NCBI RefSeq assembly: GCF_023721415.1
Contig: NZ_JAMQVC010000002.1
Location: 248,001-312,000 of the forward strand
Length of the DNA stretch: 64,000 nucleotides
Direction: 5' to 3'
From: Galbibacter mesophilus
Lineage (GTDB): Bacteria; Bacteroidota; Bacteroidia; Flavobacteriales; Flavobacteriaceae
In this document: positions 1-8,834 of the stretch, piece by piece
How positions within the stretch are numbered: the stretch's first letter is position 1
Layout of the letters: each line of letters opens with the position of its first letter
The notes under the pieces: model-generated
What the model was told of the DNA's origin: nothing
The model's input: the letters and a program-made list of their open reading frames with translations, nothing else
The model's database searches: none
Made by a program: the position numbers and the translations under genes

Positions 1-161
1 GCGGTGAACAAAAATTCGTTTTGTGGTGTGAAACTTACATTGGCATATTCAAAAGTTTCTCCAACAATTACAGTTCCAGGTTCGCCCGGAGGGCCTTCTG
101 GTCCTTCACAAGCCGTAAATATAAAAGTCGATACAAATAAAAGTGCGATTATTTTTTTCAT
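1..161 (-). CDS. Lipoprotein with Gly-Pro-rich linker (5' part only)
   Basis: The reverse strand from 161 encodes a start Met, a short basic and hydrophobic signal segment and a lipobox ending FTAC, with the acylated Cys near residue 17. A collagen-like stretch EGPEGPPGEPG follows, then ordinary sequence running off the left edge. This is typical of Bacteroidota SPII lipoproteins that carry a short Gly-X-Pro stalk after the Cys. Only about 53 codons are visible, so function cannot be assigned. The forward reading frame over the same bases is a shadow: it lacks a signal and simply complements the Gly/Pro codons. Confidence 0.75.
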   Translation of the reverse strand, partial: MKKIIALLFVSTFIFTACEGPEGPPGEPGTVIVGETFEYANVSFTPQNEFLFT

Positions 162-254
162 AAGAGTGTTGTTTTATGTTGTTCAACGCAAATGCTATGC
201 CAACATTTTTTAAAGCATAGCATTTCCATTTCCAAAGTTAATAAATACGTAATG

Positions 255-1127
255 CTAAGGTACGTTTTTTTCAATGTAAGCGGTTAGTGTATTTATAACT
301 TTTTCATCTCCTAGAATTTTTCGGTGTCCTAGTCCTTCAGTAATAATAAGTTTAGAATTAGCTAGATTTTTATGAATGTTTTTAGAAGATTCCAATGGTG
401 AATCTAAATCATTTTTGTCGTGGATGAGTAAAACGGGAATAGCGACATCTTTAGCTGCAATACTTGCCGAATAATTATTGACATCCTCTTGCGCAATGGA
501 GTCAAACTTTTTCTTTACACGGTCACCTATGTTGTCTTTTAGTCCCAATTTATTGGTGAAATCGTAAATAATATCATTAATACTATCCCCACTTCCTACC
601 AAAACCATAGTCTTCAATTTCAGTCCGCTTCTTACCGCATTCAATAAGGTCATACTTCCTAATGAATGCCCTACAGCAGCTTCAAAAGGGCCATGTTTTT
701 TATCAACTTCTATTACTGCATCCACAAATTCAAGCATATTGGTGGTTTTACCTGGGGATTTTCCATGTGCTGGTCCGTCGAAGCTTATGGTGCTATAACC
801 TTGTTCCAGCAGAGCTTCAGCAATTTTAGCAAGCTGAGTGCCGCGTCCGCTCCATCCGTGTACCAAAAGAATTTTTTTCTTGCTATTTCCGTAGCTATAA
901 ACCACTATTTCCTTATGTAAGGAAGGGATTTGAAGCTTTTCTTTTATAGATTCTTGCTCCATTTTATATTCCCGCTTCGGAATTTTATGTTTCATTGGAG
1001 TAGCAAACAACCTAGCAACAAATTTACTCGCCAGTTTTGGGGAAACAAAAGCCAAGGCTTTTGCAGAGCAACTGATGGGTTTAGGTATTTTTATAGTTTG
1101 CTGATAGTTTTCTTTTTTTTGTTCCAT
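255..1127 (-). CDS. Alpha/beta hydrolase
   Basis: A 290-residue alpha/beta-hydrolase-fold protein, probably a cytoplasmic esterase-like enzyme of unknown substrate. Visible motifs: an oxyanion-type HGWSG near residues 90-94, the nucleophile elbow GHSLG with Ser about 155, an acidic HDKND near 236-240, and a late GLGH with His about 268, giving a complete Ser-Asp-His triad in the usual order. The start at 1127 (MEQKKE) is preferred over a 12-codon extension because the extra residues look like untranslated AT-rich DNA. The gene diverges from glgB, whose start lies about 130 bases away, so both probably use promoters in 1128-1254. The substrate cannot be told from sequence. Confidence 0.85.
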   Translation of the reverse strand: MEQKKENYQQTIKIPKPISCSAKALAFVSPKLASKFVARLFATPMKHKIPKREYKMEQESIKEKLQIPSLHKEIVVYSYGNSKKKILLVHGWSGRGTQLAKIAEALLEQGYSTISFDGPAHGKSPGKTTNMLEFVDAVIEVDKKHGPFEAAVGHSLGSMTLLNAVRSGLKLKTMVLVGSGDSINDIIYDFTNKLGLKDNIGDRVKKKFDSIAQEDVNNYSASIAAKDVAIPVLLIHDKNDLDSPLESSKNIHKNLANSKLIITEGLGHRKILGDEKVINTLTAYIEKNVP

Positions 1128-1254
1128 GAAATAAAAAATGAATTTGAGACTGCAATGTATCAAATTTAAATCCTTTTTTTATACATTTAGAATGGTTAAG
1201 TTATTGTCGCAAGCATGCGGCAAATACCGATTTACTTATAATTCAAATAAAATT

Positions 1255-3186
1255 ATGTCTTCTACTATAGAAAAAGTACTCCCTCACAGTTTATTTACCG
1301 AATTTGATATAGACCTTTTTAAAAGTGGAAAACATCATCGCCTTTATGAAAAAATGGGGGCACATCTCCTGGAAAAAGATGGTGTTAAAGGCTGCTATTT
1401 TGCTGTTTGGGCACCATCGGCAAAATCTGTTTCTGTGATTGGCGACTTTAACTACTGGCAGAAAGGTGAACACCCTTTGATGGTCCGTTGGGACGAATCT
1501 GGAATTTGGGAAGGATTTATCCCTGGAGTGGAAAAAGGAACTAAATATAAGTACAAAATAATTTCGCATAACCAAGATATTGAAACGGAAAAAGCCGATC
1601 CCTATGCTTTTTATACTGAACAATCGCCCAATACTGCTTCCGTAGTTTGGAATGATAATTATGCGTGGAAGGATACAAAATGGTTGAAAAATAGAGCGGC
1701 TGTAAACGGATTGGATAAGCCTTATGCTGTTTATGAGGTTCATTTAGGCTCTTGGAAACGGAAAATAGAAGAGGCAGGAAGGGCGCTTACCTATAAAGAA
1801 CTGGCAACGGAGCTGGTGTCTTATGTTAAAAAAATGAATTTTACCCATGTGGAATTCATGCCGGTGATGGAATATCCTTACGACCCGTCCTGGGGCTATC
1901 AAATAACGGGCTATTTTGCGCCAACTTCTAGATTTGGAGAACCTGAAGATTTTAAACTTTTGGTCGATAAATTGCACCAAGCCGGTATTGGTGTTATTCT
2001 AGATTGGGTACCATCCCATTTTCCTGATGACGCACATGGCTTAGGCTTTTTTGATGGTTCACACCTTTACGAACATCCTGACAGGAAAAAAGGCTATCAT
2101 CCTGATTGGAAAAGTCTTATTTTTAACTACGGAAGGAATGAAGTGCGTTCCTTTTTAATCAGTAATGCGCTATTTTGGCTCGATAGGTATCATGTAGATG
2201 GACTACGGGTAGATGCGGTGGCTTCCATGTTATATTTAGATTATTCACGGGAAGAAGGGGAGTGGGACCCCAATGTTTTTGGGGGACGCGAAAATTTAGA
2301 AGCAATTTCACTCATTAAAGAATTTAATGAAGCCGTTTATGCCAATTTTGAAGGGGTACAGACCATAGCGGAGGAATCTACTTCATTTACTGGCGTTTCA
2401 AAACCAGTATATCTGGGCGGATTAGGTTTTGGCATGAAATGGATGATGGGTTGGATGCACGATACTTTGGAGTATTTTAAAAAAGGACCTGTTCACAGAA
2501 AATACCATCAGAATGATATAACATTTAGTATGACCTACGCCTTTTCAGAGAACTTCATGTTGCCGTTAAGTCATGATGAGGTTGTACATGGTAAAAGCTC
2601 CATTTTTGGGAGAATGCCCGGCGATGAATGGCAACGATTTGCGAATCTACGGTTACTTTATGGCTACATGTTTACGCATCCAGGCGCTAATTTATTGTTT
2701 ATGGGAAATGAATTTGGGCAAACTAATGAATGGAATTTTCAAAACAGTTTAGACTGGCATCTGTTGCAGTACGAAGGACATAAAGGCGTACAGAGTTTTG
2801 TTTCTGATGTTAATTTATTATATAAAAAAGAAGCCGCTTTGCACGAAAAGCAGTTTAGTAATGAAGGCTTTGAATGGATAAATTACGGCGACGCCGATAA
2901 TTCTGTTTTATCCTATCTAAGAAAAGGACATTTTATTGAAAATGATTTGTTGATTGTCTGTAATTTTACCCCCGTTGTTAGAGAAAACTATAGAATTGGC
3001 GTTCCTCGAAAAGGAACCTTATGGGAAGCATTTAACAGCGACGATAAAAAATATTACGGTACCGGAATCAGCAATTCTAAAAGGTTGACTACGGAAGAAA
3101 TTCACTATAACGGTCGGGATTTTTCAGTAGCCATTACCTTGCCACCATTGGCTGTTGTAGTTTTTAAAATGGAGAATAGCGAATAA
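1255..3186 (+). CDS. glgB: 1,4-alpha-glucan branching enzyme
   Basis: Cuts alpha-1,4-glucan and reattaches the piece in alpha-1,6 linkage, making branch points in glycogen. The protein is 643 residues, shorter than the about 730 of E. coli, and lacks the extra N-terminal domain. A CBM48-like region occupies roughly residues 25-130 and the GH13 barrel about 150-500. Catalytic signatures are all present: GLRVDAV (nucleophile Asp about 320), IAEEST (acid/base Glu about 373) and LSHDEV (Asp about 441). The Met at 1255 is chosen because the 39 upstream codons are not protein-like. It is followed after 45 bases by a GH31 glucosidase gene, a likely co-transcribed alpha-glucan pair; no glgA, glgC or glgP is visible here. 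Confidence 0.93.
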   Translation: MSSTIEKVLPHSLFTEFDIDLFKSGKHHRLYEKMGAHLLEKDGVKGCYFAVWAPSAKSVSVIGDFNYWQKGEHPLMVRWDESGIWEGFIPGVEKGTKYKYKIISHNQDIETEKADPYAFYTEQSPNTASVVWNDNYAWKDTKWLKNRAAVNGLDKPYAVYEVHLGSWKRKIEEAGRALTYKELATELVSYVKKMNFTHVEFMPVMEYPYDPSWGYQITGYFAPTSRFGEPEDFKLLVDKLHQAGIGVILDWVPSHFPDDAHGLGFFDGSHLYEHPDRKKGYHPDWKSLIFNYGRNEVRSFLISNALFWLDRYHVDGLRVDAVASMLYLDYSREEGEWDPNVFGGRENLEAISLIKEFNEAVYANFEGVQTIAEESTSFTGVSKPVYLGGLGFGMKWMMGWMHDTLEYFKKGPVHRKYHQNDITFSMTYAFSENFMLPLSHDEVVHGKSSIFGRMPGDEWQRFANLRLLYGYMFTHPGANLLFMGNEFGQTNEWNFQNSLDWHLLQYEGHKGVQSFVSDVNLLYKKEAALHEKQFSNEGFEWINYGDADNSVLSYLRKGHFIENDLLIVCNFTPVVRENYRIGVPRKGTLWEAFNSDDKKYYGTGISNSKRLTTEEIHYNGRDFSVAITLPPLAVVVFKMENSE

Positions 3187-3231
3187 AAATTTTTTCAGAA
3201 ATAAAGAAATACCCCAAACCCTCGAAAAACT

Positions 3232-5631
3232 ATGATTACAAATACAGAACTGGAGTATAAAGGGAATTTGTTCCCAACACAGATAGTTTCGCACAATCGG
3301 GAGGTTGACAAAATTACTTTTTGTTCCCGAAATGATGTTAAATTGCAAATATCCTTTTTAAGGGATAGTGTTTTACGTTTTCGATATGCTGCAGGGCAAG
3401 AATTTGAAGACGATTTTTCTTACGCAATTGCGGAAGATGCGACGTACGGTTACAATCATTTGGAAGTAGAGGAAAAAGAAGATCATTTTTATATGAAAAC
3501 TTCTAAGTTGGAAGTACGCGTTTCCAAAATGGATATGCGACTCGCAATTTTGGACTTAGAAGGGAATATTTTAAATGAAGATGAGCTTGGTTTCCATTGG
3601 GAAGAGAGTTATGAATATGGTGGGAACATTGTTAAAATGAGCAAGTTCTCACAGGAGTCTGAAAGCTTTTTTGGTATGGGCGATAAGCCCTCCCAATTAA
3701 ATCTTCGGGGAAAAAGGATTGAGAATTGGGTAACCGATCAATATGCGTTTGCAAAAGATAGGGATCCTTTGTATAAAAGTGTTCCATTTTACATTGGGTT
3801 GCACCACAACACAGCATACGGAATTTTCTTCGACAATACCTTTAAAACACATTTCGACTTTTGTCACGAACGAAGAAATATAACCAGTTTCTGGGCTGAA
3901 GGTGGTGAGATGAACTATTATTTTATTTATGGTCCATCTGTTCCAGAAGTAGTGGCAGGTTATACCGATCTTACAGGGAAGCCGGATTTACCACCGCTTT
4001 GGGTGTTGGGCTTTCATCAATGTAAGTGGAGTTACTATCCTGAAAGTCGGGTGAAAGAAATTGCTCATAAATTCAGGGAATTACAAATCCCTTGCGATGC
4101 CATTTATCTAGATATTGATTATATGGATGGTTTTCGATGCTTCACTTGGAACCGAGAATACTTTCCTGATCCGAAGCAAATGGTAAGTGATCTAACAGAA
4201 ATTGGTTTTAAGACCGTCGCTATTATCGACCCTGGAATAAAGATTGACAAAAATTATTGGGTATATGAAGAAGCAGTAGAAAATGATTATTTCTGCAAAC
4301 GCGCCGATGGTCCTTATATGAAAGGAAAAGTGTGGCCTGGGGAATGTAATTTTCCAGATTTTACCAATCCGAAGGTTCGGGAATGGTGGGCAGGTCTATA
4401 CCAAGAACTTATAGCCGAAATCGGAATAAAAGGTATTTGGAACGACATGAATGAACCCGCGGTGATGGAAGTGCCGGGCAAGACATTCCCTGATGATGTA
4501 CGCCACAATTATGATGGCCATTATTGTAGTCATCGTAAAGCACATAATATTTACGGAATGCAAATGGCACGGGCTACATACGAAGGGGTAAAACGATTTT
4601 CATTTCCAAAAAGACCTTTTGTAATTACTCGGGCAGCATATTCGGGAACGCAGCGATATACTTCCTCTTGGACAGGCGATAACTTAGCTACATGGGAACA
4701 TTTATGGGTGGCGAATGTTCAGGTCCAGCGAATGGCAATGAGCGGAATGTCTTTTACAGGAAGCGACATCGGAGGTTTTGCCGAACAACCATCAGGGGAG
4801 CTTTTCGCCCGATGGATACAAATGGGGGTGTTTCATCCTTTTTGCAGGGTGCATTCCAGTGGTGATCACGGTCATCAGGAACCTTGGTCGTTTGATGATG
4901 AGGTTACCGACATTACCCGGAAATTTATCGAACTCCGTTACCAACTGTTGCCTTATTTGTACACCATGTTTTATGAGTACACAGAATATGGCACACCAAT
5001 GATAAAATCGTTAGTGTATTATGATCAAGATGATTTGCATACTCATTACCGTAACGATGAATTTATCTTCGGAAACCAAATACTTGTTTGTCCTATTTTA
5101 GAACCCAATTCCAAAGGAAGACGTATGTATATTCCAAGGGGAAATTGGTATAATTACTGGGAAGCAGAACTCGTAAAAGGAGGAAAAGAATGTTGGGTGG
5201 AAGCCGATATTGATAAAATTCCGTTGTTTGTAAAAGAAGGAGCAATTATTCCTAAATATCCAATTCAGCAATATGTAGGGGAAAAAGAGGTAGAATCTTT
5301 GAAATTGGATGTGTATTATAAGCTTGGAAAAGAAGAATCCCAAGTATTCGAAGATAAGGGCGATGGCTTCGACCATAAAAAGGGCCGATACAGCCTCCGC
5401 ACATTTCGGTTGACCGGAAAAGAAAACGAACTTATTATTCAGCATTTTAAAGAAGGGAAACATGAAACCACCTATTCTACCTTTGATATTAATTTAATTG
5501 GACTGCCTTTTAAAATAAAAACAATTCAATTGGATAATGTGGAAATTCCACTGGAGAGCTTAGTGACCAATGGCGATACCAACATGACCATCAGAAAGGA
5601 GTTTACAGAATTACATATTATCGGATTCTAA
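3232..5631 (+). CDS. Alpha-glucosidase, glycoside hydrolase family 31
   Basis: A 799-residue GH31 enzyme expected to release glucose from non-reducing ends of alpha-glucans or oligosaccharides. The N-terminal beta domain runs to about residue 235 and the barrel from about 250. The nucleophile signature GIWNDMNEPA puts the catalytic Asp near 405, and the acid/base Asp is near 483 in SWTGDN. No signal peptide is seen, so it should act in the cytoplasm. That fits intracellular glycogen or maltodextrin turnover together with the upstream branching enzyme. The strong FITRAAYSGTQRY and FRVHSSGDHG-like stretches (here FCRVHSSGDHG) are typical of maltase/glucosidase members; a xylosidase is unlikely but not excluded. 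Confidence 0.92.
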   Translation: MITNTELEYKGNLFPTQIVSHNREVDKITFCSRNDVKLQISFLRDSVLRFRYAAGQEFEDDFSYAIAEDATYGYNHLEVEEKEDHFYMKTSKLEVRVSKMDMRLAILDLEGNILNEDELGFHWEESYEYGGNIVKMSKFSQESESFFGMGDKPSQLNLRGKRIENWVTDQYAFAKDRDPLYKSVPFYIGLHHNTAYGIFFDNTFKTHFDFCHERRNITSFWAEGGEMNYYFIYGPSVPEVVAGYTDLTGKPDLPPLWVLGFHQCKWSYYPESRVKEIAHKFRELQIPCDAIYLDIDYMDGFRCFTWNREYFPDPKQMVSDLTEIGFKTVAIIDPGIKIDKNYWVYEEAVENDYFCKRADGPYMKGKVWPGECNFPDFTNPKVREWWAGLYQELIAEIGIKGIWNDMNEPAVMEVPGKTFPDDVRHNYDGHYCSHRKAHNIYGMQMARATYEGVKRFSFPKRPFVITRAAYSGTQRYTSSWTGDNLATWEHLWVANVQVQRMAMSGMSFTGSDIGGFAEQPSGELFARWIQMGVFHPFCRVHSSGDHGHQEPWSFDDEVTDITRKFIELRYQLLPYLYTMFYEYTEYGTPMIKSLVYYDQDDLHTHYRNDEFIFGNQILVCPILEPNSKGRRMYIPRGNWYNYWEAELVKGGKECWVEADIDKIPLFVKEGAIIPKYPIQQYVGEKEVESLKLDVYYKLGKEESQVFEDKGDGFDHKKGRYSLRTFRLTGKENELIIQHFKEGKHETTYSTFDINLIGLPFKIKTIQLDNVEIPLESLVTNGDTNMTIRKEFTELHIIGF

Positions 5632-5686
5632 TATTTTCCTTATTTTAGTATATAGAAATGCTTAACAGCTTAAAAAAATAATTACG

Positions 5687-6505
5687 ATGAAAAAGTATTT
5701 TTCTATAGGGGTTTTTGCCCTTTTAATATTAGCGTGTTCTACCAATCCGTTTACCGGGAAAAGCACGTTGAATTTTACATCTAACGATCAAATTTTTCCA
5801 ACGGCTTTTGCCGAATACGATCAGTTTCTCAAAGAAAATGAAGTCATAAAAGGGACCAAAGATGCAGAAATGATTAATAGAGTAGGGCAGCGTATTGCCA
5901 ACGCCGCAGAGCGTTGGTTTAATGCCAACGGTCACGAAGGCTATTTAAAAGATTATAGATGGGAATATAATTTGGTTAAAGACGAAGCGATGAATGCTTG
6001 GTGTATGCCAGGTGGTAAGATTGTATTCTACACCGGAATACTTCCAATTTGCCAAGATGAAACAGGCATTGCCGTGGTTATGGGGCACGAAGTAGCCCAC
6101 GCGTTGGCAAACCATGGGGCACAGCGTATGAGTGCTTCGCAATTGCAACAGTATGGAGCCATGGCCGGTAATTTGGCATTAGGGTTAGGCGGAAGTAGTG
6201 CGCAAACCGTAGAGCTTTTTAATCAAGCTTATGGAGTAGGAACCCATTATGGAGCCATGTTGCCTTTTAGCAGAAGTCATGAAAATGAAGCTGACGCTAT
6301 TGGTTTACGTTTAATGGCTATTGCTGGTTATAATCCAGACGAGGCGGCTCAACTTTGGAAACGAATGAGTGCCACAGGTGGGGAAGCGCCACCGGAAATT
6401 ATGAGTACACACCCTTCCAATCAAACGAGAATACAAAACTTAAAGGCTTTAGCTCCAGCAGCTAAGCAAGAAGCAGCTAAATTTGGGGTTACTTCTTTTA
6501 AGTAA
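5687..6505 (+). CDS. M48-family metalloprotease lipoprotein
   Basis: A zinc endopeptidase of the YggG/LoiP-like M48 group, anchored in the cell envelope. The signal peptide ends in a lipobox LILAC with acylated Cys 17. The zinc site is complete: HEVAH at residues 134-138 and a downstream RSHENEAD, whose RxxE glutamate (about 199) is the third ligand. At 272 residues it is the usual single-domain form with no TPR repeats. Family members degrade misfolded or orphan envelope proteins. It stands alone on the plus strand and is followed by a strong hairpin terminator, so it is probably monocistronic. Confidence 0.92.
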   Translation: MKKYFSIGVFALLILACSTNPFTGKSTLNFTSNDQIFPTAFAEYDQFLKENEVIKGTKDAEMINRVGQRIANAAERWFNANGHEGYLKDYRWEYNLVKDEAMNAWCMPGGKIVFYTGILPICQDETGIAVVMGHEVAHALANHGAQRMSASQLQQYGAMAGNLALGLGGSSAQTVELFNQAYGVGTHYGAMLPFSRSHENEADAIGLRLMAIAGYNPDEAAQLWKRMSATGGEAPPEIMSTHPSNQTRIQNLKALAPAAKQEAAKFGVTSFK

Positions 6506-6546
6506 TCATTTAATAACTTAGGTAAAGTTTTTATTATTTATATTTG

Positions 6547-6590
6547 AAATCAAGATGTCAAAAATAATGTTTTGACATCTTGATTTTTTT
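6547..6590 (+). terminator. Rho-independent terminator after the M48 protease gene
   Basis: A perfect stem of about 16 bp (AATCAAGATGTC with flanking A residues paired to its complement), a six-base loop and a trailing T tract. It lies 41 bases after the protease stop and just before the MFS gene, separating the two transcripts. Confidence 0.88.
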
Positions 6591-6606
6591 AATTCTATCC
6601 TAACCA

Positions 6607-7911
6607 ATGACTACACTACAAAAAGGAAGTAAAAAGTTACTAAATGCTTGGGCTTTTTATGATTGGGCTAACTCAGTTTACAGCTTAACCATTGCTTCGG
6701 CCATTTTTCCAATATTTTATGGAGCACTTTTCCGCGACGCAGGTATTGAAAAAATAACGGTTTTCGGAGGTGAAATAGCGAGAGGGCCGCTTATTACTTA
6801 TGTTACTTCTTTCGCTTTTTTAATAGTTTCCTTTCTTACGCCATTGCTTTCAGGTATTGCTGATTACGTGGGAAATAAGAAAGTTTTCCTTAAAATATTT
6901 TGCTATATAGGCGCTGTTTCCAGTATCGGTTTGTATTGGTTCAGTTTGGAAAATATATATTTGAGTTTGACCACCTATTTATTCGGACTTATAGGTTTTT
7001 GGGGCAGTTTGGTGTTCTACAATTCCTATTTGCCAGATGTGGCCTTCCCGGAACAACAAGATAGAATTAGCGCTAAAGGATATTCCCTGGGCTACATTGG
7101 GAGCGTGTTTTTACTACTTTTAAACCTTGCCATGATTATGAAATACGAATGGTTTGGTTTTAGCGGCGCGGGTGAGCCTACCAGAATCTCGTTTGTGCTT
7201 GTAGGTATTTGGTGGGCAGGTTTTAGTCAATATTCATTTTACTATTTACCAAAAGGGAATAGTAACACAGGAAAGTTTAGTAATAAATTGTTGCTGAATG
7301 GCTTTCGCGAACTAAAAAAAGTATGGGAAAAACTCGGAGATAACATTCCACTGAAGCGATATTTGGCGGCATTTTTTGTGTATAGCATGGGGGTGCAAAC
7401 TGTTATGCTGGTGGCTTCTTATTTTGCTGAAGAAGAATTGGCCTGGGAAAGCGATAGTCAACGAACCACTGGATTAATAATCAGCATTCTTTTAATACAA
7501 TTAGTGGCTGTTTTAGGGGCTACGATAACTTCGAGAGCATCTGAAAAGTTTGGAAACATTAAAACTTTGATTGCCATCAACATAATTTGGGTTGTTGTAT
7601 GTTGTTATGCCTATTTTGTAATAACACCCGAGCAATTTTACATTACGGCCTCGGTCGTCGGATTGGTAATGGGAGGTATACAAGCCCTTTCACGCTCTAC
7701 ATATTCCAAATTTTTACCGGAGACAAAGGATACCGCTTCCTTTTTTAGTTTTTACGACGTAGCTGAAAAAATCGGAATTGTAATAGGAATGTTCCTTTAC
7801 GGACTTTTGGCGCATGTAACGGGAAGCATGCGAAACTCTATCGTTTTATTGGGAGTTATATTTATTATTGGAGTGGTATTACTGCTGAAGGTGCCTCGTA
7901 AAACTACTTAA
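6607..7911 (+). CDS. MFS transporter, UMF1 (Atg22-like) family
   Basis: A 434-residue polytopic membrane protein with about twelve hydrophobic segments. The opening NAWAFYDWANSVY is the hallmark of the bacterial UMF1 branch of the major facilitator superfamily, related to yeast vacuolar effluxer Atg22. A loop with GGIQALSRSTYSKFLPE before the penultimate helices is also typical. The bacterial substrate is unknown; amino-acid or small-solute efflux is only an inference from Atg22. Its 3' end overlaps the convergent TetR gene by 8 bases, so the two transcripts run into each other. Confidence 0.88.
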   Translation: MTTLQKGSKKLLNAWAFYDWANSVYSLTIASAIFPIFYGALFRDAGIEKITVFGGEIARGPLITYVTSFAFLIVSFLTPLLSGIADYVGNKKVFLKIFCYIGAVSSIGLYWFSLENIYLSLTTYLFGLIGFWGSLVFYNSYLPDVAFPEQQDRISAKGYSLGYIGSVFLLLLNLAMIMKYEWFGFSGAGEPTRISFVLVGIWWAGFSQYSFYYLPKGNSNTGKFSNKLLLNGFRELKKVWEKLGDNIPLKRYLAAFFVYSMGVQTVMLVASYFAEEELAWESDSQRTTGLIISILLIQLVAVLGATITSRASEKFGNIKTLIAINIIWVVVCCYAYFVITPEQFYITASVVGLVMGGIQALSRSTYSKFLPETKDTASFFSFYDVAEKIGIVIGMFLYGLLAHVTGSMRNSIVLLGVIFIIGVVLLLKVPRKTT

Positions 7912-8497
7912 AACGTTGATTTATGGTGTCAATAATAATATTTACACAATCGGTGGTGTAGGATTTGTCGTGGGTGGTTTGACTCATAAATACAGCGCCA
8001 TTCAGTAGACTGAAAAACCGCTTTCCGTAAACATTTCCATTGATGGTGTTTCTAATTTCGCCTAAATGTTTGCCAGCTTCAATTTCTGTACGGATGTACC
8101 CTTCAATCTTGTGTATGGTTTCTTGTACTTTCTGAAGTAATTCTGGAAACGTATTATTGGCATCGGCTCCTGAATTTACAATGGGACAACCGCCAAAATT
8201 GTTCGTAAAATCGTAATAATTTTTATAAAACCGAATCAAGTAAAGTAAGCGCTCAAGCGGGGAAGAACCTTTTTCCATATATTGTTCGATTCGAGAGGTA
8301 ACCATGTTGGCATTGTATTCAAACACCTGCAACGCTAATTCCTCCTTGTTTTTAAAGTTCCCGTAAATAGCACCTTTCGTAAGTCCCGTTGCTTTGGTAA
8401 TATCACTCAAACTTGTGTCAGAATAGCCCTTTTTATTAAAAATCGGCGCTACAGTTTTAATAATAAATTGTGTGGTTTTTTCCGCTTTGGTAGTCAT
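7904..8497 (-). CDS. TetR/AcrR-family transcriptional regulator
   Basis: A 197-residue one-component repressor. The N-terminal helix-turn-helix occupies roughly residues 25-50, with the signature SLSDITKATGLTKGAIYGNF; the C-terminal ligand and dimer domain follows. The start at 8497 (MTTKAEK) is chosen over a 7-codon extension because it matches the usual distance to the helix-turn-helix. Upstream there is a TATATTTG promoter element and an inverted repeat ATAC-N6-GTAT at 8531-8544, suggesting autorepression. It converges on the UMF1 transporter gene, so the target need not be that gene. Confidence 0.9.
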   Translation of the reverse strand: MTTKAEKTTQFIIKTVAPIFNKKGYSDTSLSDITKATGLTKGAIYGNFKNKEELALQVFEYNANMVTSRIEQYMEKGSSPLERLLYLIRFYKNYYDFTNNFGGCPIVNSGADANNTFPELLQKVQETIHKIEGYIRTEIEAGKHLGEIRNTINGNVYGKRFFSLLNGAVFMSQTTHDKSYTTDCVNIIIDTINQRFK

Positions 8498-8515
8498 CTT
8501 TAGTGTAAGTATATT

Positions 8516-8544
8516 CAAATATATAAAATAATACTGAAAGGTAT
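8516..8544 (-). promoter_or_regulatory. tetR promoter element and candidate operator
   Basis: On the minus strand TATATTTG (8523-8516) fits the flavobacterial -7 consensus TAnnTTTG. Just upstream, 8531-8544 reads ATACTGAAAGGTAT, an inverted repeat with ATAC/GTAT arms covering the spacer and the place expected for the -33 element. A bound dimer there would block the promoter, the usual TetR autoregulation arrangement. The arms are only 4 bp, so this is a candidate. Confidence 0.45.
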
Positions 8545-8671
8545 GTTTTGAAAGTTCTGTCCGTTAAAAAGTGGGAAAACAGTATTTGTTTGGCTCATTT
8601 CCTTATTGGAAGTCATAGGAGGGTGCGATTATCTATTTGCAATTCGCTATTCAACTCTTGCAAAGTAGAAC
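8545..8671. other. Non-coding spacer between tetR promoter and clpB terminator
   Basis: No gene is supportable here. The part at about 8629-8661 has a weak 7-base rhythm on the minus strand (GAATAGC, GAATTGC, AAATAGA) that resembles the heptamer arrays elsewhere in the window but is too degenerate to call. Confidence 0.5.
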
Positions 8672-8708
8672 TAAAAAAAAAGCACCCGTAACTAGCGCTA
8701 CGGGTGCT
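8672..8708 (-). terminator. Rho-independent terminator of clpB
   Basis: A perfect 10-bp stem, AGCACCCGTA (8681-8690) with TACGGGTGCT (8699-8708), followed on the minus strand by a run of eight or more T. It lies about 127 bases past the clpB stop codon. Confidence 0.9.
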
Positions 8709-8834
8709 CAACTAACCAACCAACTTAAAACTAAATAATTCACTAGAATTATCTAACCTTATTTTTATATATTATTAACCTAACTAACACTCATTCAGTC
8801 GTGTAAAATATTTTTGCCTTACACCAAGGAAGTG

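Noticed and set aside
4-213. Plus-strand 69-codon frame at the left edge
   Set aside because: It is the complement of the lipoprotein signal and Gly-Pro stalk read on the minus strand.
6547-6590. Similarity of the M48 terminator stem (TGTCAAAA) to the clpB repeats
   Set aside because: The similarity is short and the element is fully explained as a terminator.
8629-8661. Fourth heptamer array on the minus strand
   Set aside because: Only three or four imperfect units; register and consensus too weak to separate from chance.
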